This document shows positions 1 to 7,534 of a stretch of 33,427 nt of DNA, in pieces. Origin of the DNA: Corynebacterium urealyticum. Lineage in GTDB: Bacteria; Actinomycetota; Actinomycetes; Mycobacteriales; Mycobacteriaceae. The stretch spans positions 1 through 33,427 of the forward strand of contig DYZK01000103.1 in NCBI GenBank assembly GCA_020741275.1, in the 5' to 3' direction. The position numbers were made by a program, and so were the translations under genes. Each line of letters begins with the position of its first letter. Position 1 is the stretch's first letter. The notes below the pieces were generated by a model. It was given only the letters and a program-made list of their open reading frames with translations. It was not told the origin of the DNA and made no database searches.

Positions 1-602
1 GCGAGGGTCTCCGGAGTCTCCGGAATGAAGAAGAGCACGGCGAGCAGCGCAACCGTCGTCAGGACTGCGCCGGCGAAGAACACGATGCGCCAGCCATGAT
101 CCGGGATGAAGGTGGAGGCAATCGTGCCGCACAGGGAGGCCCCCAAGCCGTAGCCCGCGGCGTAGATCGCCATCGCCAGGCCGCGGAAGCGCAGGTTGGA
201 GAACTCAGAGGTCAGCACGGTCACGCAGGCGAGCACGCCGCCCACACCGATACCGGTGATCACGCGGTAGACGAAAAGCTCCGGCACGCTGCTGCTGAAC
301 CCGGTGGCAATCAGCCCGGCGAGGGTGATCACCAGGGAAATCACGATCAGGCGCTTGCGGCCGAAGCGGTCGGCCAGCGGGGCCAGCGCCACCGCGCCCA
401 CCCCCACGCCGATCAGCGCGGAGGCCAGCAGCCAGCCGAGGGTGGAGCCGCTGAGGTCGAACTCCTCCGTGACTGCGTTCGCGGAAAAAGCCATCGCGAC
501 CAGGTCATAGCCGTCCAGGGCGTTGACGAAGGCGGCGACCGCGATGATGAGCCACTGATAACCGGACATCCGGGTGTTATCGATGAGTTGGCGCAGGTCC
601 AT
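1..602 (-). CDS. MFS transporter, aromatic acid:H+ symporter-like (5' part, runs off window)
   Basis: The gene starts with ATG at 602 and reads leftwards without a stop to the window edge, giving about 200 N-terminal residues. The protein begins MDLRQLIDNTRMSGYQW, followed by a first membrane segment carrying DGYDLVAMAFS. The Asp-Gly-Tyr-Asp in helix 1 is typical of the aromatic acid:H+ symporter family (PcaK/BenK type). The loop between helices 2 and 3 has the MFS signature LADRFGRKR, and at least five further hydrophobic helices follow. Family knowledge suggests proton-coupled uptake of a benzoate-like or other organic acid across the cytoplasmic membrane; the substrate cannot be told from this half. 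It lies 75 bp downstream of the NAD operon on the same strand. A weak bulged hairpin (626-643) sits between them without a T-run, so read-through is possible. The MFS call is firm, the subfamily probable. Confidence 0.85.
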   Translation of the reverse strand, partial: MDLRQLIDNTRMSGYQWLIIAVAAFVNALDGYDLVAMAFSANAVTEEFDLSGSTLGWLLASALIGVGVGAVALAPLADRFGRKRLIVISLVITLAGLIATGFSSSVPELFVYRVITGIGVGGVLACVTVLTSEFSNLRFRGLAMAIYAAGYGLGASLCGTIASTFIPDHGWRIVFFAGAVLTTVALLAVLFFIPETPETL

Positions 603-677
603 CAATAATCCTTAAATTCTGCGTAGCCCTGCCGGTCAGGGGCGTGAAACTACGAATCCATTGAGCTGGGAATAAAC

Positions 678-1835
678 CTAGCCATTGGGGCGGACAGAAA
701 GAATTTCAGCCCTTAGGATTCGTACAATCTGTTCGATCTCTGCCTCGTTCAGGGGTGAAGGCAGAGTGAAGCGCAGGGCGGATTGCGCCAACTCGGCGCT
801 ATAGCCCATCGCCAGCAGAACCGGGGAGGGTTCGGATTGGCCCGCGCGGCAGGCCGACCCGGAGCTCACCGCGAAACCCGCGGTATCCAGCGCCACCAGG
901 AGAGACTCGCCGCTGACGCCGTCGATCACGAAGGAGGCGTGGTTGGGCAGCCGCTCGGTGGGGTGCCCGGTCAGCGCCGCGCCCGGCACGTCCGCGAGCA
1001 CGGCCTCGATTAGCGCATCACGGGATGCCATGAGCTCCACTGCCCGGGTGCCGATCGAGGCACGGGTGGCAGCGACGGCGGCGGCGAAGCCCGCGGCACC
1101 TGCGATATTGCTGGTGCCCGCGCGGCGGCCGTTTTCCTGCTCCCCGCCGTGGATGACGGGCTCCAGTGCGACATCCCTGGGCAGGAGCAGGGCGCCCATG
1201 CCCTGCGGCCCGCCGAATTTATGGGAGGCCACCGCCGCACTGGTTATCCCGGCGCCGGGCCAGCCACCGTCCACGAAGCTGACCGGCAGGCCGGCGGCGG
1301 CCTGGACGGCGTCGATGTGCAGGGAAATCCCCAGCTCGCGGGCGGTGGCGCTGAGGTTCTCGATGCTGCTCACGCTGCCGACCTCCGCGTTGGCCAGGCC
1401 CACGGCGACCAACGTGGTGTCCGCGGTGAGGAACTCCCGGGCGCCACTATCGAGGACGCGACCGGCACCGTCGACGGGCAGGTAGTCCACGGTGAAGCCG
1501 TGGATGCGGCGCAGGTAGTCCACGCTGGCGAGCACGGAGGAGTGCTCCGCCTTCGTGGTCACAACCCGCCGCCCGCGCGGATTGGCCAGCGACCGTCCGA
1601 TGATGCCGAGGTTATTCGCCTCCGTCCCGCCGGCGGTGAAAATCACGCCGTCTTTAGGGACGCCGAACGCCCGCGCCACCGTGGTGCGGGCGTGGTCGAG
1701 CTCCCGGTCCGCGCGGTGCCCGGCGCTGTGGACGCTGGCGGCATTGCCCGGGCCGGCGTCCCACACCCGGTTCATGGCCTCCCGGGCGGCCGGGTGGAGC
1801 GGTGCGGTGGCGGCGGCGTCGAGGTAGCGGGACAT
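678..1835 (-). CDS. nadS: Cysteine desulfurase of the NAD cluster (NifS/IscS-like)
   Basis: A PLP-dependent class V aminotransferase fold enzyme of 385 residues, a normal length. It takes sulfur from cysteine as an enzyme persulfide for Fe-S cluster building. Visible motifs are the cofactor region TAGGTEANN, the histidine in TKAEHSSV, the PLP-binding IDAVQAAAG, the Schiff-base lysine in SHKFGGPQG (about K206) and the active-site cysteine in SSGSACRAGQ (about C329). The start ATG overlaps the nadC stop codon by one base (TAATG), so translation is probably coupled. In C. glutamicum the matching gene nadS belongs to ndnR-nadA-nadC-nadS and is needed for NAD synthesis, which fits sulfur delivery to NadA's cluster. 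It is therefore likely dedicated to NadA rather than the general SUF system; that is inference from context. Confidence 0.9.
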   Translation of the reverse strand: MSRYLDAAATAPLHPAAREAMNRVWDAGPGNAASVHSAGHRADRELDHARTTVARAFGVPKDGVIFTAGGTEANNLGIIGRSLANPRGRRVVTTKAEHSSVLASVDYLRRIHGFTVDYLPVDGAGRVLDSGAREFLTADTTLVAVGLANAEVGSVSSIENLSATARELGISLHIDAVQAAAGLPVSFVDGGWPGAGITSAAVASHKFGGPQGMGALLLPRDVALEPVIHGGEQENGRRAGTSNIAGAAGFAAAVAATRASIGTRAVELMASRDALIEAVLADVPGAALTGHPTERLPNHASFVIDGVSGESLLVALDTAGFAVSSGSACRAGQSEPSPVLLAMGYSAELAQSALRFTLPSPLNEAEIEQIVRILRAEILSVRPNG

Positions 1836-2710
1836 TAGGCCTGGTCCTGCGCTGCTGGCTCCAGGGCGTCGAGGCCCAGGTCGAGGGAGCCCGCGGAGTG
1901 GGTGAGCTTGCCGACGGAGATGACGTCCACGCCGGTGGCCGCGAGCTCCGCGACCGTCTCCAGGCTGACGTTGCCGCTGGCCTCGGTCGCGGCACGGCCG
2001 TCGATCAGGGCGACGGCACGGGCGAGCTCGGCGGGGCCGAAGTTATCCAGCATGATGCTGTCCACCCCGGCGGCGAGCACGGGCTCGATCTGGTCCATGC
2101 GGTCGACCTCCACCTCGATGTGGGTGGTGTGGCCGACCCGGCTGCGGACGACGCGCAGCGCCTCGGTGATCGAGCCCTCCCCGAGGCTCGCGGTGAGTGC
2201 TGCGAGGTGATTGTCCTTGACCATCACGGCGTCCGAGAGCCCGTAGCGGTGGTTATGTCCGCCGCCGACGCGCACGGAGTGCTTTTCGAATGCCCGCAGA
2301 CCAGGGGTGGTTTTCCGGGTGTCGACGATGCGGGCGTTCGTCCCAGCCACGGCGTCGACGTAGCGGGCTGTCAGGGTGGCGATCGCGCACATGCGCTGCG
2401 CGAAGTTCAGGGCGATGCGCTCGGCGGTGAGGACGCCACGGGCCGGCCCCTCGATGACCGCGAGCTGCTGGCCCGCGGTGAAGCGGGTGCCTTCGGCGGC
2501 CAGCTCGGTCACGGTGATCGCCGGGTCGGTGAGCTCGAAGGCGGCGCGGACGACCTGCCCGCCGGCGAAAACCCCGTCCTCGCGGGCGGTCAACGCGGTG
2601 CGGAGGCGGGCGTCGGCGGGGATGGTCGCCTCCGAGGTGATGTCTCCCCACGGGGCGTCCTCGGCGAGTGCGGCGCGGACGGCAGTGGTGATGGTGTCTT
2701 GGGTGAGCAT
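1835..2710 (-). CDS. nadC: Nicotinate-nucleotide pyrophosphorylase (quinolinate phosphoribosyltransferase)
   Basis: The enzyme has 291 residues and converts quinolinate plus PRPP to nicotinate mononucleotide, CO2 and pyrophosphate, the third step of de novo NAD synthesis in the cytoplasm. Recognisable blocks are LNFAQRMCAIATLTARYV, the active-site segment DTRKTTPGLR, VRVGGGHNHRYGLSDAV with MVKDNHL, the metal/PRPP region EVEVD, and the barrel-end motifs SIMLDNF and EASGNVSLE followed by ISVGKLTHS. Length and motif order are those of the family. The start ATG at 2710 has a GAAAGG ribosome site a few bases upstream. A 101-bp gap separates it from nadB, unusually wide for this tight operon; its end overlaps the desulfurase start by one base. 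Confidence 0.95.
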   Translation of the reverse strand: MLTQDTITTAVRAALAEDAPWGDITSEATIPADARLRTALTAREDGVFAGGQVVRAAFELTDPAITVTELAAEGTRFTAGQQLAVIEGPARGVLTAERIALNFAQRMCAIATLTARYVDAVAGTNARIVDTRKTTPGLRAFEKHSVRVGGGHNHRYGLSDAVMVKDNHLAALTASLGEGSITEALRVVRSRVGHTTHIEVEVDRMDQIEPVLAAGVDSIMLDNFGPAELARAVALIDGRAATEASGNVSLETVAELAATGVDVISVGKLTHSAGSLDLGLDALEPAAQDQA

Positions 2711-2733
2711 GGGGCCTTTCGGGTTTTTCTGTG

Positions 2734-2769
2734 GGGCTTGTTATCGCTGGGCTTATTTTCTCGGGGCTT
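2734..2769. repeat. Three GGGCTT copies phased 15 bp apart in the nadB-nadC gap
   Basis: GGGCTT occurs at 2734, 2749 and 2764, exactly 15 bp apart, within the 101-bp space between nadB and nadC (AAGCCC in the transcript). The outer two copies extend to GGGCTTGTT. It could be decayed tandem duplication or a protein/RNA binding array. I see no hairpin or T-run that would make it a terminator. Confidence 0.4.
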
Positions 2770-2811
2770 GTTGCTGCGCTGTGTTAGCTGGTCACGGCGT
2801 TTTTCTGGGCG

Positions 2812-4449
2812 TCACGTTCCGGCGGGGACGAGTTGCAGGAAGCGGGAGCTGGCCTGGTTCGGGTCTGTGCGGGGATAGTCGCGACGGCGGTGGGCTCCCC
2901 GGGATTCGGTCCGGGCCTCCGCCGCGGTGGCCACGAGCTGCGCCACGGTGGCGATGGCGCCGGGGGTCTCTGCCAGCTGTTGCCGGGCCTGCCGGAGGCC
3001 GTCGCCGGTTCTTTCGACGTCCAACCCCTCGCCCACGGCGTCCCGCGCGGCGGAGTCGCCCTGTGCCGAAGAACCCTCCTGCGCGGCGACGTTCGATTCC
3101 TCGACGCCTGCGGGAGACGTCACGCCCGGCGCGGTGCCTTCCAGCTGCGTCAGTTCGACGTCCAGCACGCGGCCCTCGGCGGTCGCGGTGGCCAGGCCCG
3201 TGGGTTGCTGGCCCTGGTCGCCGGAGACCTGCGCCGAGGCGTCCTTGCCAGCTGCGGCGGCGAAGACCAGCGCCTCGAGCAGGGAGTTGGATGCCAGACG
3301 GTTCGCCCCGTGCACGCCGGTTCGGGCGGCCTCGCCAGCGGCGTAGAGGCCGGGCACGCTGGTGCGTCCGTCCAGGTCAGTGGCGATTCCGCCCATGCAG
3401 TAGTGCGCGGCTGGAGCGACCGGCACGAGCTCGTGGCGCCAGTCGATTCCCTGCGAGGCGAGCATGGCGGTGATGCCTGGGAATTCCTCGGTCAGCTGCG
3501 GGATGTGGCGGGCGTCCAGCCACACGTTCTCGGTGTGTTCGTGCAGGGCGCGGCATACGCCGGTGGCGACGACGTCGCGGGGCGCGAGCTCCGCGCGGGG
3601 GTCGACGTCGGCGAGGAAGCGCTGGCCCTCGTCGTCGAGCAGCACTCCCCCGGCCCCGCGCACCGCCTCGGAGATGAGGAAGTTGGTGCCCGCCAGGACG
3701 GTGGGGTGGAACTGGACGAACTCCATATCCGCCAACACCGCCCCGGCGCGGGCCGCCGCGAGGATCCCGGCACCCGTGCACACCCCACCGCTGGTGGAGC
3801 GCGGGAAGATGCCGCTGTATCCGCCGGTCGCGACGATGGTCGCGTCCGCGCTGAGGTCTAGCGTTTCCCCCGCGCGGCGCACCCGGGCGCCGGTGACCAC
3901 GCCATCCGTGAGAAGCAGTTCGGCCAGCTCGCAGCCGGGGTGCTGGGTGATCGCACCACCCTGCGAACCACCGCTGTGCCCGGCCGTCTTCTCCTCGACC
4001 TTCTCTGCGACCTTCTCCGCGAGGAAGGCGTGCAAGGCCGCGCCGGTGCGATCACCCCACGCGTGAATGATCCGCTCCGCGCTGTGCGCCGCCTCCAGCG
4101 CGAGCGCGGGCGTGCCGTCCGGGAGCAGGTCGGCGGGAAAACCGGCCGCGAGCAGGCGGCGCACCGCCACCGCGCCCTCGGTGGCCAAAAACTCGACCGC
4201 CCGGGCCTCCTCGGAATCCGGGGCAACCAGCCCCGCCCCCGCAGCCAGGGTGTCTTTCACGTGCGCGGCCACGCTATCGGCCGGGTCGATCACGGCGGCG
4301 ATCCCACCCTGCGCGAGCTGCGTGGCACCCCGGCTGGCGGCGATGCTGGAACCCGGATAAATCAGGGCCACCTCGGCACCGGCAGCAGCCGCGGTGCGCG
4401 CGGCGACCAAGCCAGCCACCCCGGAGCCGAGGACGTTGACCTGCGGCAT
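2812..4449 (-). CDS. nadB: L-aspartate oxidase with a low-complexity C-terminal insert
   Basis: A flavoenzyme of 545 residues that oxidises L-aspartate to iminoaspartate, the substrate of NadA. It has the FAD Rossmann motif GSGVAGLVAA at the N terminus, SRGATQLAQGGIAA (residues 39-52), MEFVQFHPT (242-250), EAVRGAGGVL, the active-site arginine region APRDVVATG (289-297), HYCMGGIATDLDGRTSVPG (349-367) and AGEAARTGVHGANRLASNS (371-389). The ATG at 4449 shares one base with the nadA stop (TGATG). Open frame extends upstream of this ATG but only inside nadA. Odd point: residues about 401-480 are Ala/Gly/Gln/Ser/Glu-rich and separate the FAD domain from the C-terminal helices that end in TESRGAHRRRDYP. 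C. glutamicum is reported to lack nadB, so its presence here makes the aspartate route look complete. Confidence 0.93.
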   Translation of the reverse strand: MPQVNVLGSGVAGLVAARTAAAAGAEVALIYPGSSIAASRGATQLAQGGIAAVIDPADSVAAHVKDTLAAGAGLVAPDSEEARAVEFLATEGAVAVRRLLAAGFPADLLPDGTPALALEAAHSAERIIHAWGDRTGAALHAFLAEKVAEKVEEKTAGHSGGSQGGAITQHPGCELAELLLTDGVVTGARVRRAGETLDLSADATIVATGGYSGIFPRSTSGGVCTGAGILAAARAGAVLADMEFVQFHPTVLAGTNFLISEAVRGAGGVLLDDEGQRFLADVDPRAELAPRDVVATGVCRALHEHTENVWLDARHIPQLTEEFPGITAMLASQGIDWRHELVPVAPAAHYCMGGIATDLDGRTSVPGLYAAGEAARTGVHGANRLASNSLLEALVFAAAAGKDASAQVSGDQGQQPTGLATATAEGRVLDVELTQLEGTAPGVTSPAGVEESNVAAQEGSSAQGDSAARDAVGEGLDVERTGDGLRQARQQLAETPGAIATVAQLVATAAEARTESRGAHRRRDYPRTDPNQASSRFLQLVPAGT

Positions 4450-5789
4450 CAGTGGGGCTTCGCAGCCAGCATGCGCTCGAGGGCGACCTCGGCGTGCTCG
4501 GCGACGGACTCGTCCACGGTGATCTGGTTGACCACCTTCCCGTCCACCAGACTCTCCAGCGCATAGGCCAGGTAAGCAGGGTGGATGCGGTACATCGTGG
4601 AGCACGGGCAGACCACCGGGTCCAGGCAGAAGATGGTGCGGTCCGGGTACTGCTGGGCCAGGCGGTTGACCATGTTGATCTCGGTGCCGATGGCGATGAC
4701 GTCGCCCGGCTTGGAGGCCTCCACCTCGCGGCGGATGACCTCGGTGGAACCGGAGACGTCCGAGGCGTCGACGACCGGTGCCGGGCACTCAGGGTGGACG
4801 ACGACTCGCACGCCCGGGAACTCAGCTCGCGCCTTCTCGATCTGCGCGACGGTGAAGCGCTTGTGCACGGAGCAGAAGCCGTTCCACAGGATCACCTTCG
4901 CCGCGCGGATCTCCTCGGCGGTGTTGCCGCCCAGCGGGAGGTGCGGGTGCCACATGATGATCTGCTCGTCCGGGATGCCCATCGCGCGGGCGGTGTTGCG
5001 GCCCAGGTGCTGGTCCGGCAGGAAGACGACTCGCTCGCCGCGCTCAAAGACCCAGTCCAGGACGGTGCGGGCGTTCGAAGAGGTGCAGACGATCCCGCCG
5101 TTGCGGCCGCAGAAGGCCTTAATGTCCGCGGCGGAGTTCATGTAAGTCACCGGGATCAGCGGTGCCTTTGCAGCAACGTCCCCAGCGGCGACGTCGACGT
5201 CCTTGCCTTCTGTGCCAGCGGCGACGTCCCCGTCCCCGTTCGTGCCCAGCGCTTCGCTGTTTGTACCCAGCACCTCGCTGAGCTCCTCCCAGCAGGCCTC
5301 GACCTGGCTGATGTTTGCCATGTCGGCCATGGAGCAGCCCGCGGAGAGGTTCGGCAGGATGACGGCCTGGTCGTCCTGGGAGAGGATGTCCGCGGTCTCC
5401 GCCATGAAGTGCACGCCGCAGAAGACGAAGGCCTCGGCCTCCGGGTGGGCCTTCGCGGCCTGGGCGAGGTTGAAGGAGTCGCCCACGAAGTCTGCGAACT
5501 TTACGATCTCGTCGCGCTGGTAGAAGTGGCCCAGGATCTTCACCCGGTCGCCGAGGGTTTCTCGGGCGTCGATGATCATGGCGTCCAGCTCGTCCGGGGT
5601 GGCGGTGGTGTAGCGCTCCGGCAGCACGCCCTGGCGGGGCGCGGCGGTCGGGAAGTCATCGCCGTGGGAGGCGCCCGGCCCGTAGGAGGAGTTCTGGTCG
5701 ACCTCCCATGGCTCGGCGGGCAGCTGGGAGTCGCAGGTGCTGGACTCGGCGTCGGCGGCCTTGAGGATGAGGTTGGTTACGGAGCTCAT
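4449..5789 (-). CDS. nadA: Quinolinate synthase with a repeat-derived internal insert
   Basis: A [4Fe-4S] enzyme of 446 residues that condenses iminoaspartate with dihydroxyacetone phosphate to quinolinate. Family motifs are GHFYQRDEIVKFADFVGDS (87-105), FCGVHFMAETA (123-133), the three cluster-ligand regions LSAGCSMAD (C152), GGIVCTSSNA (C235) and VVCPCSTMYR (C394/C396), MWHPHLPLGGN and VHPECP. It is longer than usual for two reasons: an N-terminal extension of about 55 residues, and an insert at about residues 171-210 between CWEEL and LIPVTYMNS. The insert contains a heptad pair (SEVLGTN, SEALGTN) and repeated DVAAG, explained by DNA duplications at 5182-5280. The start ATG at 5789 has only a weak GAAAG ribosome site, so the true N terminus is uncertain. 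It follows nrtR by 93 bp. Confidence 0.94.
   Translation of the reverse strand: MSSVTNLILKAADAESSTCDSQLPAEPWEVDQNSSYGPGASHGDDFPTAAPRQGVLPERYTTATPDELDAMIIDARETLGDRVKILGHFYQRDEIVKFADFVGDSFNLAQAAKAHPEAEAFVFCGVHFMAETADILSQDDQAVILPNLSAGCSMADMANISQVEACWEELSEVLGTNSEALGTNGDGDVAAGTEGKDVDVAAGDVAAKAPLIPVTYMNSAADIKAFCGRNGGIVCTSSNARTVLDWVFERGERVVFLPDQHLGRNTARAMGIPDEQIIMWHPHLPLGGNTAEEIRAAKVILWNGFCSVHKRFTVAQIEKARAEFPGVRVVVHPECPAPVVDASDVSGSTEVIRREVEASKPGDVIAIGTEINMVNRLAQQYPDRTIFCLDPVVCPCSTMYRIHPAYLAYALESLVDGKVVNQITVDESVAEHAEVALERMLAAKPH
5182..5280 (-). repeat. Two nested tandem duplications inside nadA
   Basis: The 14-bp unit CCAGCGGCGACGTC occurs at 5182-5195 and 5215-5228, a 33-bp (11-codon) period. Next to it, 5242-5259 and 5263-5280 are near-identical 18-bp units on a 21-bp (7-codon) period. 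Both periods are multiples of three, so the reading frame is kept. Together they explain the extra residues 171-210 of NadA. Confidence 0.7.
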
Positions 5790-5882
5790 AGTCTTGGTGC
5801 TTTCTGTGGTGGCTGCCGGTTTAGGCAGGTGGGTTGAGTGGGGTCGTCGGGTCGGGTTTGTCGTGTCGCCGGTTTTTGGTTT

Positions 5883-6593
5883 CTACAGTTCCGCCCGGTC
5901 GGATTCGGGGACGAAGCGGTAGTACTTCGCGGGTCGGTGTTTGGTGCCTTCCTGGTACTCCCCGGTTTCCTCGACGTCCCCGCTGGCGAGGACCTGGCGG
6001 CGGAAGTTGGCCGGGTCGAGTTTTCTGCCGACGATGACCTCCTGGACGTGGCGCAGTTCCGCGATGGTGAAGGAGTCCTCGAGGAAACGGTGCGCGACCA
6101 GGGCCTTTTCGGTCCTTCTGCGCAGGCGGTCGATGCCCGCGTCGATGATCTCCGCGTGGTCGAAGGCCAAGGGTGGGAGGTCGTCGGTGCAGAACCAGGC
6201 GATGTTCTGTTGTTCTTGACGGCACTGCTGCTGGAAGTCGCTGTCCCGGAACTGTGCCCAGTAGGCGATGGTCACGGTGCGCTGCGCCTCAGCGGAGCGT
6301 TCCACTGATCCGAAGGCGTAGAGCTGTTCCAGGTAGTTCGGCTCCGCCTGGGCTGCGGCGACGAGGTTCTCCAGGGCGGTTTCGGTGAGGGTTTTATTCC
6401 ATTCGGTGGGCCCGCCGGGCAGCGCCCAGGCGCCCTCGAAGGGTGGCCGGATGCGGCGCACGAGTGGCACCCACAGCGCGGGGCTCGCCCCATCGACGTG
6501 CGGTGGGTCGATGGCGAAAGCCACCGTGGACACCGCCACCGTGGGGCCGATTTGCCGCCTTTCGGCGACGTTTAGGCCGGTCCAGCGCCTCAT
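5883..6593 (-). CDS. nrtR: NrtR/NdnR-type regulator of NAD synthesis (Nudix domain + winged helix)
   Basis: A protein of 236 residues with an N-terminal Nudix-like domain (about 15-150; PTVAVSTVAFAID, then GAWALPGGPTEWN) and a C-terminal winged helix (about 172-230) with FTIAELRHVQEVIVGRKLD, NFRRQVLASG and PAKYYRF, the hallmark of NrtR regulators. The Nudix box is degenerate: the REUxEExGU part is missing after GGPTEWNKTLTE. It should therefore sense ADP-ribose or a related NAD metabolite rather than hydrolyse it. The ATG at 6593 is preferred because AGGAGG lies six bases upstream; the GTG at 6608 would fall between operator and ribosome site with no such signal. It heads nadA-nadB-nadC-nadS, as ndnR does in C. 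glutamicum, and probably represses its own operon. Confidence 0.92.
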   Translation of the reverse strand: MRRWTGLNVAERRQIGPTVAVSTVAFAIDPPHVDGASPALWVPLVRRIRPPFEGAWALPGGPTEWNKTLTETALENLVAAAQAEPNYLEQLYAFGSVERSAEAQRTVTIAYWAQFRDSDFQQQCRQEQQNIAWFCTDDLPPLAFDHAEIIDAGIDRLRRRTEKALVAHRFLEDSFTIAELRHVQEVIVGRKLDPANFRRQVLASGDVEETGEYQEGTKHRPAKYYRFVPESDRAEL

Positions 6594-6608
6594 GCCGGGC
6601 CTCCTCAC

Positions 6609-6635
6609 TACTTAATGTCATATTGACACTAAGTA
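6609..6635 (-). promoter_or_regulatory. Probable NrtR operator (27-bp imperfect palindrome)
   Basis: The stretch is an inverted repeat centred on 6622 with two mismatched pairs (6615/6629 and 6621/6623). Its core is TGTCATATTGACA flanked by TTA/TAA. TGTCA-type palindromes are the known style of actinobacterial NrtR sites. It begins at the first base after the -10 hexamer, so it covers the expected transcription start, and ends 15 bases before the nrtR ATG. A bound regulator would block the promoter. Confidence 0.7.
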
Positions 6636-6664
6636 AGAATATGGTGCAGCTCACCCCCGGTCAA
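6636..6664 (-). promoter_or_regulatory. Promoter of the nrtR-nad operon
   Basis: On the minus strand, TTGACC (6664-6659), a 17-base spacer and TATTCT (6641-6636) make a near-consensus primary sigma-factor promoter. The palindromic operator starts at the next base. No comparable promoter or second operator is visible in the 93 bp between nrtR and nadA, so the whole nad operon probably depends on this one. Confidence 0.6.
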
Positions 6665-6785
6665 GGCGAATGGCCGAACGCGCCCATATGGCAGCCGAGC
6701 CGCTCCCAGCGAGCTCGGAACATGATCAGTGGCTGACGGCCACACCGCCGCCGCGCGCCAGTCCCCGGGCCGACAGAACGAGAAG

Positions 6786-7430
6786 CTAGAAGAACAGGGG
6801 GAGCAGGAAGGCCATGCCGGTGCTCCAGGAAAGGTGCAGCGCCGTGGCGCCGAGGATATTGCCGTACCGGCGGGCGAGCAGCGCGGTGGCAAGGCCGATG
6901 CATAGCGAGCCGACTAGCAGCAGCGGGACCCCCATTGCCACCGTGACCAGCACGTACAGCGCCACCTGCAGGCTAAGGGAAACGGCGGGGCTCGCGAGGG
7001 AATCCAGGGCGCGGCGGGCGACGTCGCGGAAGAAGAGCTCCTCCCCCACCCCGTTGAGCACCAAGGTCAGCACGGTGGCCCACAGTGCGTCCACCCGCAT
7101 GTTGTCCATCAGCCCCGCGACCGGCTCCGCCAGCACCGGGATACTGCGGGTCACCAAGGCACCCAGCAGGAAGATCCCAAGCAGCACCACACCCAGGCCC
7201 ACGCCAACCCCGAGCTCACGGGCGGCCGTGGAGTCGGCGCGCGGGCTAAAACAGCGGCGGTCGCCGAAGGCCAGCCACGCGGAAAGCCACACCAGGAAGG
7301 CCACAGCGGTGGCCAGGTAGAAGCTGGCCGAACCCGCGGGCGAGGAAGAGACCCAGAACAGGCTGGCGGCACCCAGCGCGGCCGGGACCAGGATGATGGC
7401 GAGGCGCAGCGCGACAGGCTTATTCTCCAT
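6786..7430 (-). CDS. CPBP (CAAX/Abi-type) intramembrane protease-like protein
   Basis: A membrane protein of 214 residues with about six hydrophobic segments. The first CPBP motif is clear, GVGEELFFRDVARRAL, with the paired glutamates and arginine of EExxxR. The last motif region is ALHLSWSTG with its histidine. I cannot find the FxxxH motif expected between them; that segment reads LQVALYVLVTVAMG, without His. CPBP proteins are intramembrane glutamate proteases or scaffolds involved in prenyl-protein processing, bacteriocin immunity or, in bacteria, mostly unknown roles. The start ATG at 7430 fits the first membrane helix; the frame is open further upstream, but that part is Arg-rich and unlike a CPBP N terminus. 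It is divergent from the asparaginase gene and lies 192 bp upstream of nrtR on the same strand. Fold confident, activity doubtful. Confidence 0.75.
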   Translation of the reverse strand: MENKPVALRLAIILVPAALGAASLFWVSSSPAGSASFYLATAVAFLVWLSAWLAFGDRRCFSPRADSTAARELGVGVGLGVVLLGIFLLGALVTRSIPVLAEPVAGLMDNMRVDALWATVLTLVLNGVGEELFFRDVARRALDSLASPAVSLSLQVALYVLVTVAMGVPLLLVGSLCIGLATALLARRYGNILGATALHLSWSTGMAFLLPLFF

Positions 7431-7500
7431 GCGCCAGATGCTACCGGGCGGGCAACCACGTCCCGCACGCCGTTCAGTCGCGAACCCCGCGGGCGCACTG

Positions 7501-7528
7501 TTCACCCGCGACCCGGGATGTTTAAAGT
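7501..7528 (+). promoter_or_regulatory. Possible promoter of the asparaginase gene (leaderless)
   Basis: TTCACC (7501-7506), a 16-base spacer and TAAAGT (7523-7528) resemble a primary promoter. Only six bases separate the -10 box from the ATG at 7535, and there is no Shine-Dalgarno sequence, so transcription would start at or next to the start codon. Leaderless mRNAs are common in Actinobacteria. Confidence 0.4.
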
Positions 7529-7534
7529 GAGAGC

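Noticed and set aside
626..643. Hairpin after the NAD operon as a terminator.
   Set aside because: The stem is short and bulged and no T-run follows in the direction of transcription.
4449..4788. An upstream extension of nadB to 4788.
   Set aside because: It lies wholly inside nadA in another frame; MPQVNVLGSG at 4449 is the conserved N terminus.
6594..6608. GTG start at 6608 for nrtR.
   Set aside because: It would start upstream of the AGGAGG site, right next to the operator, with no ribosome site of its own.
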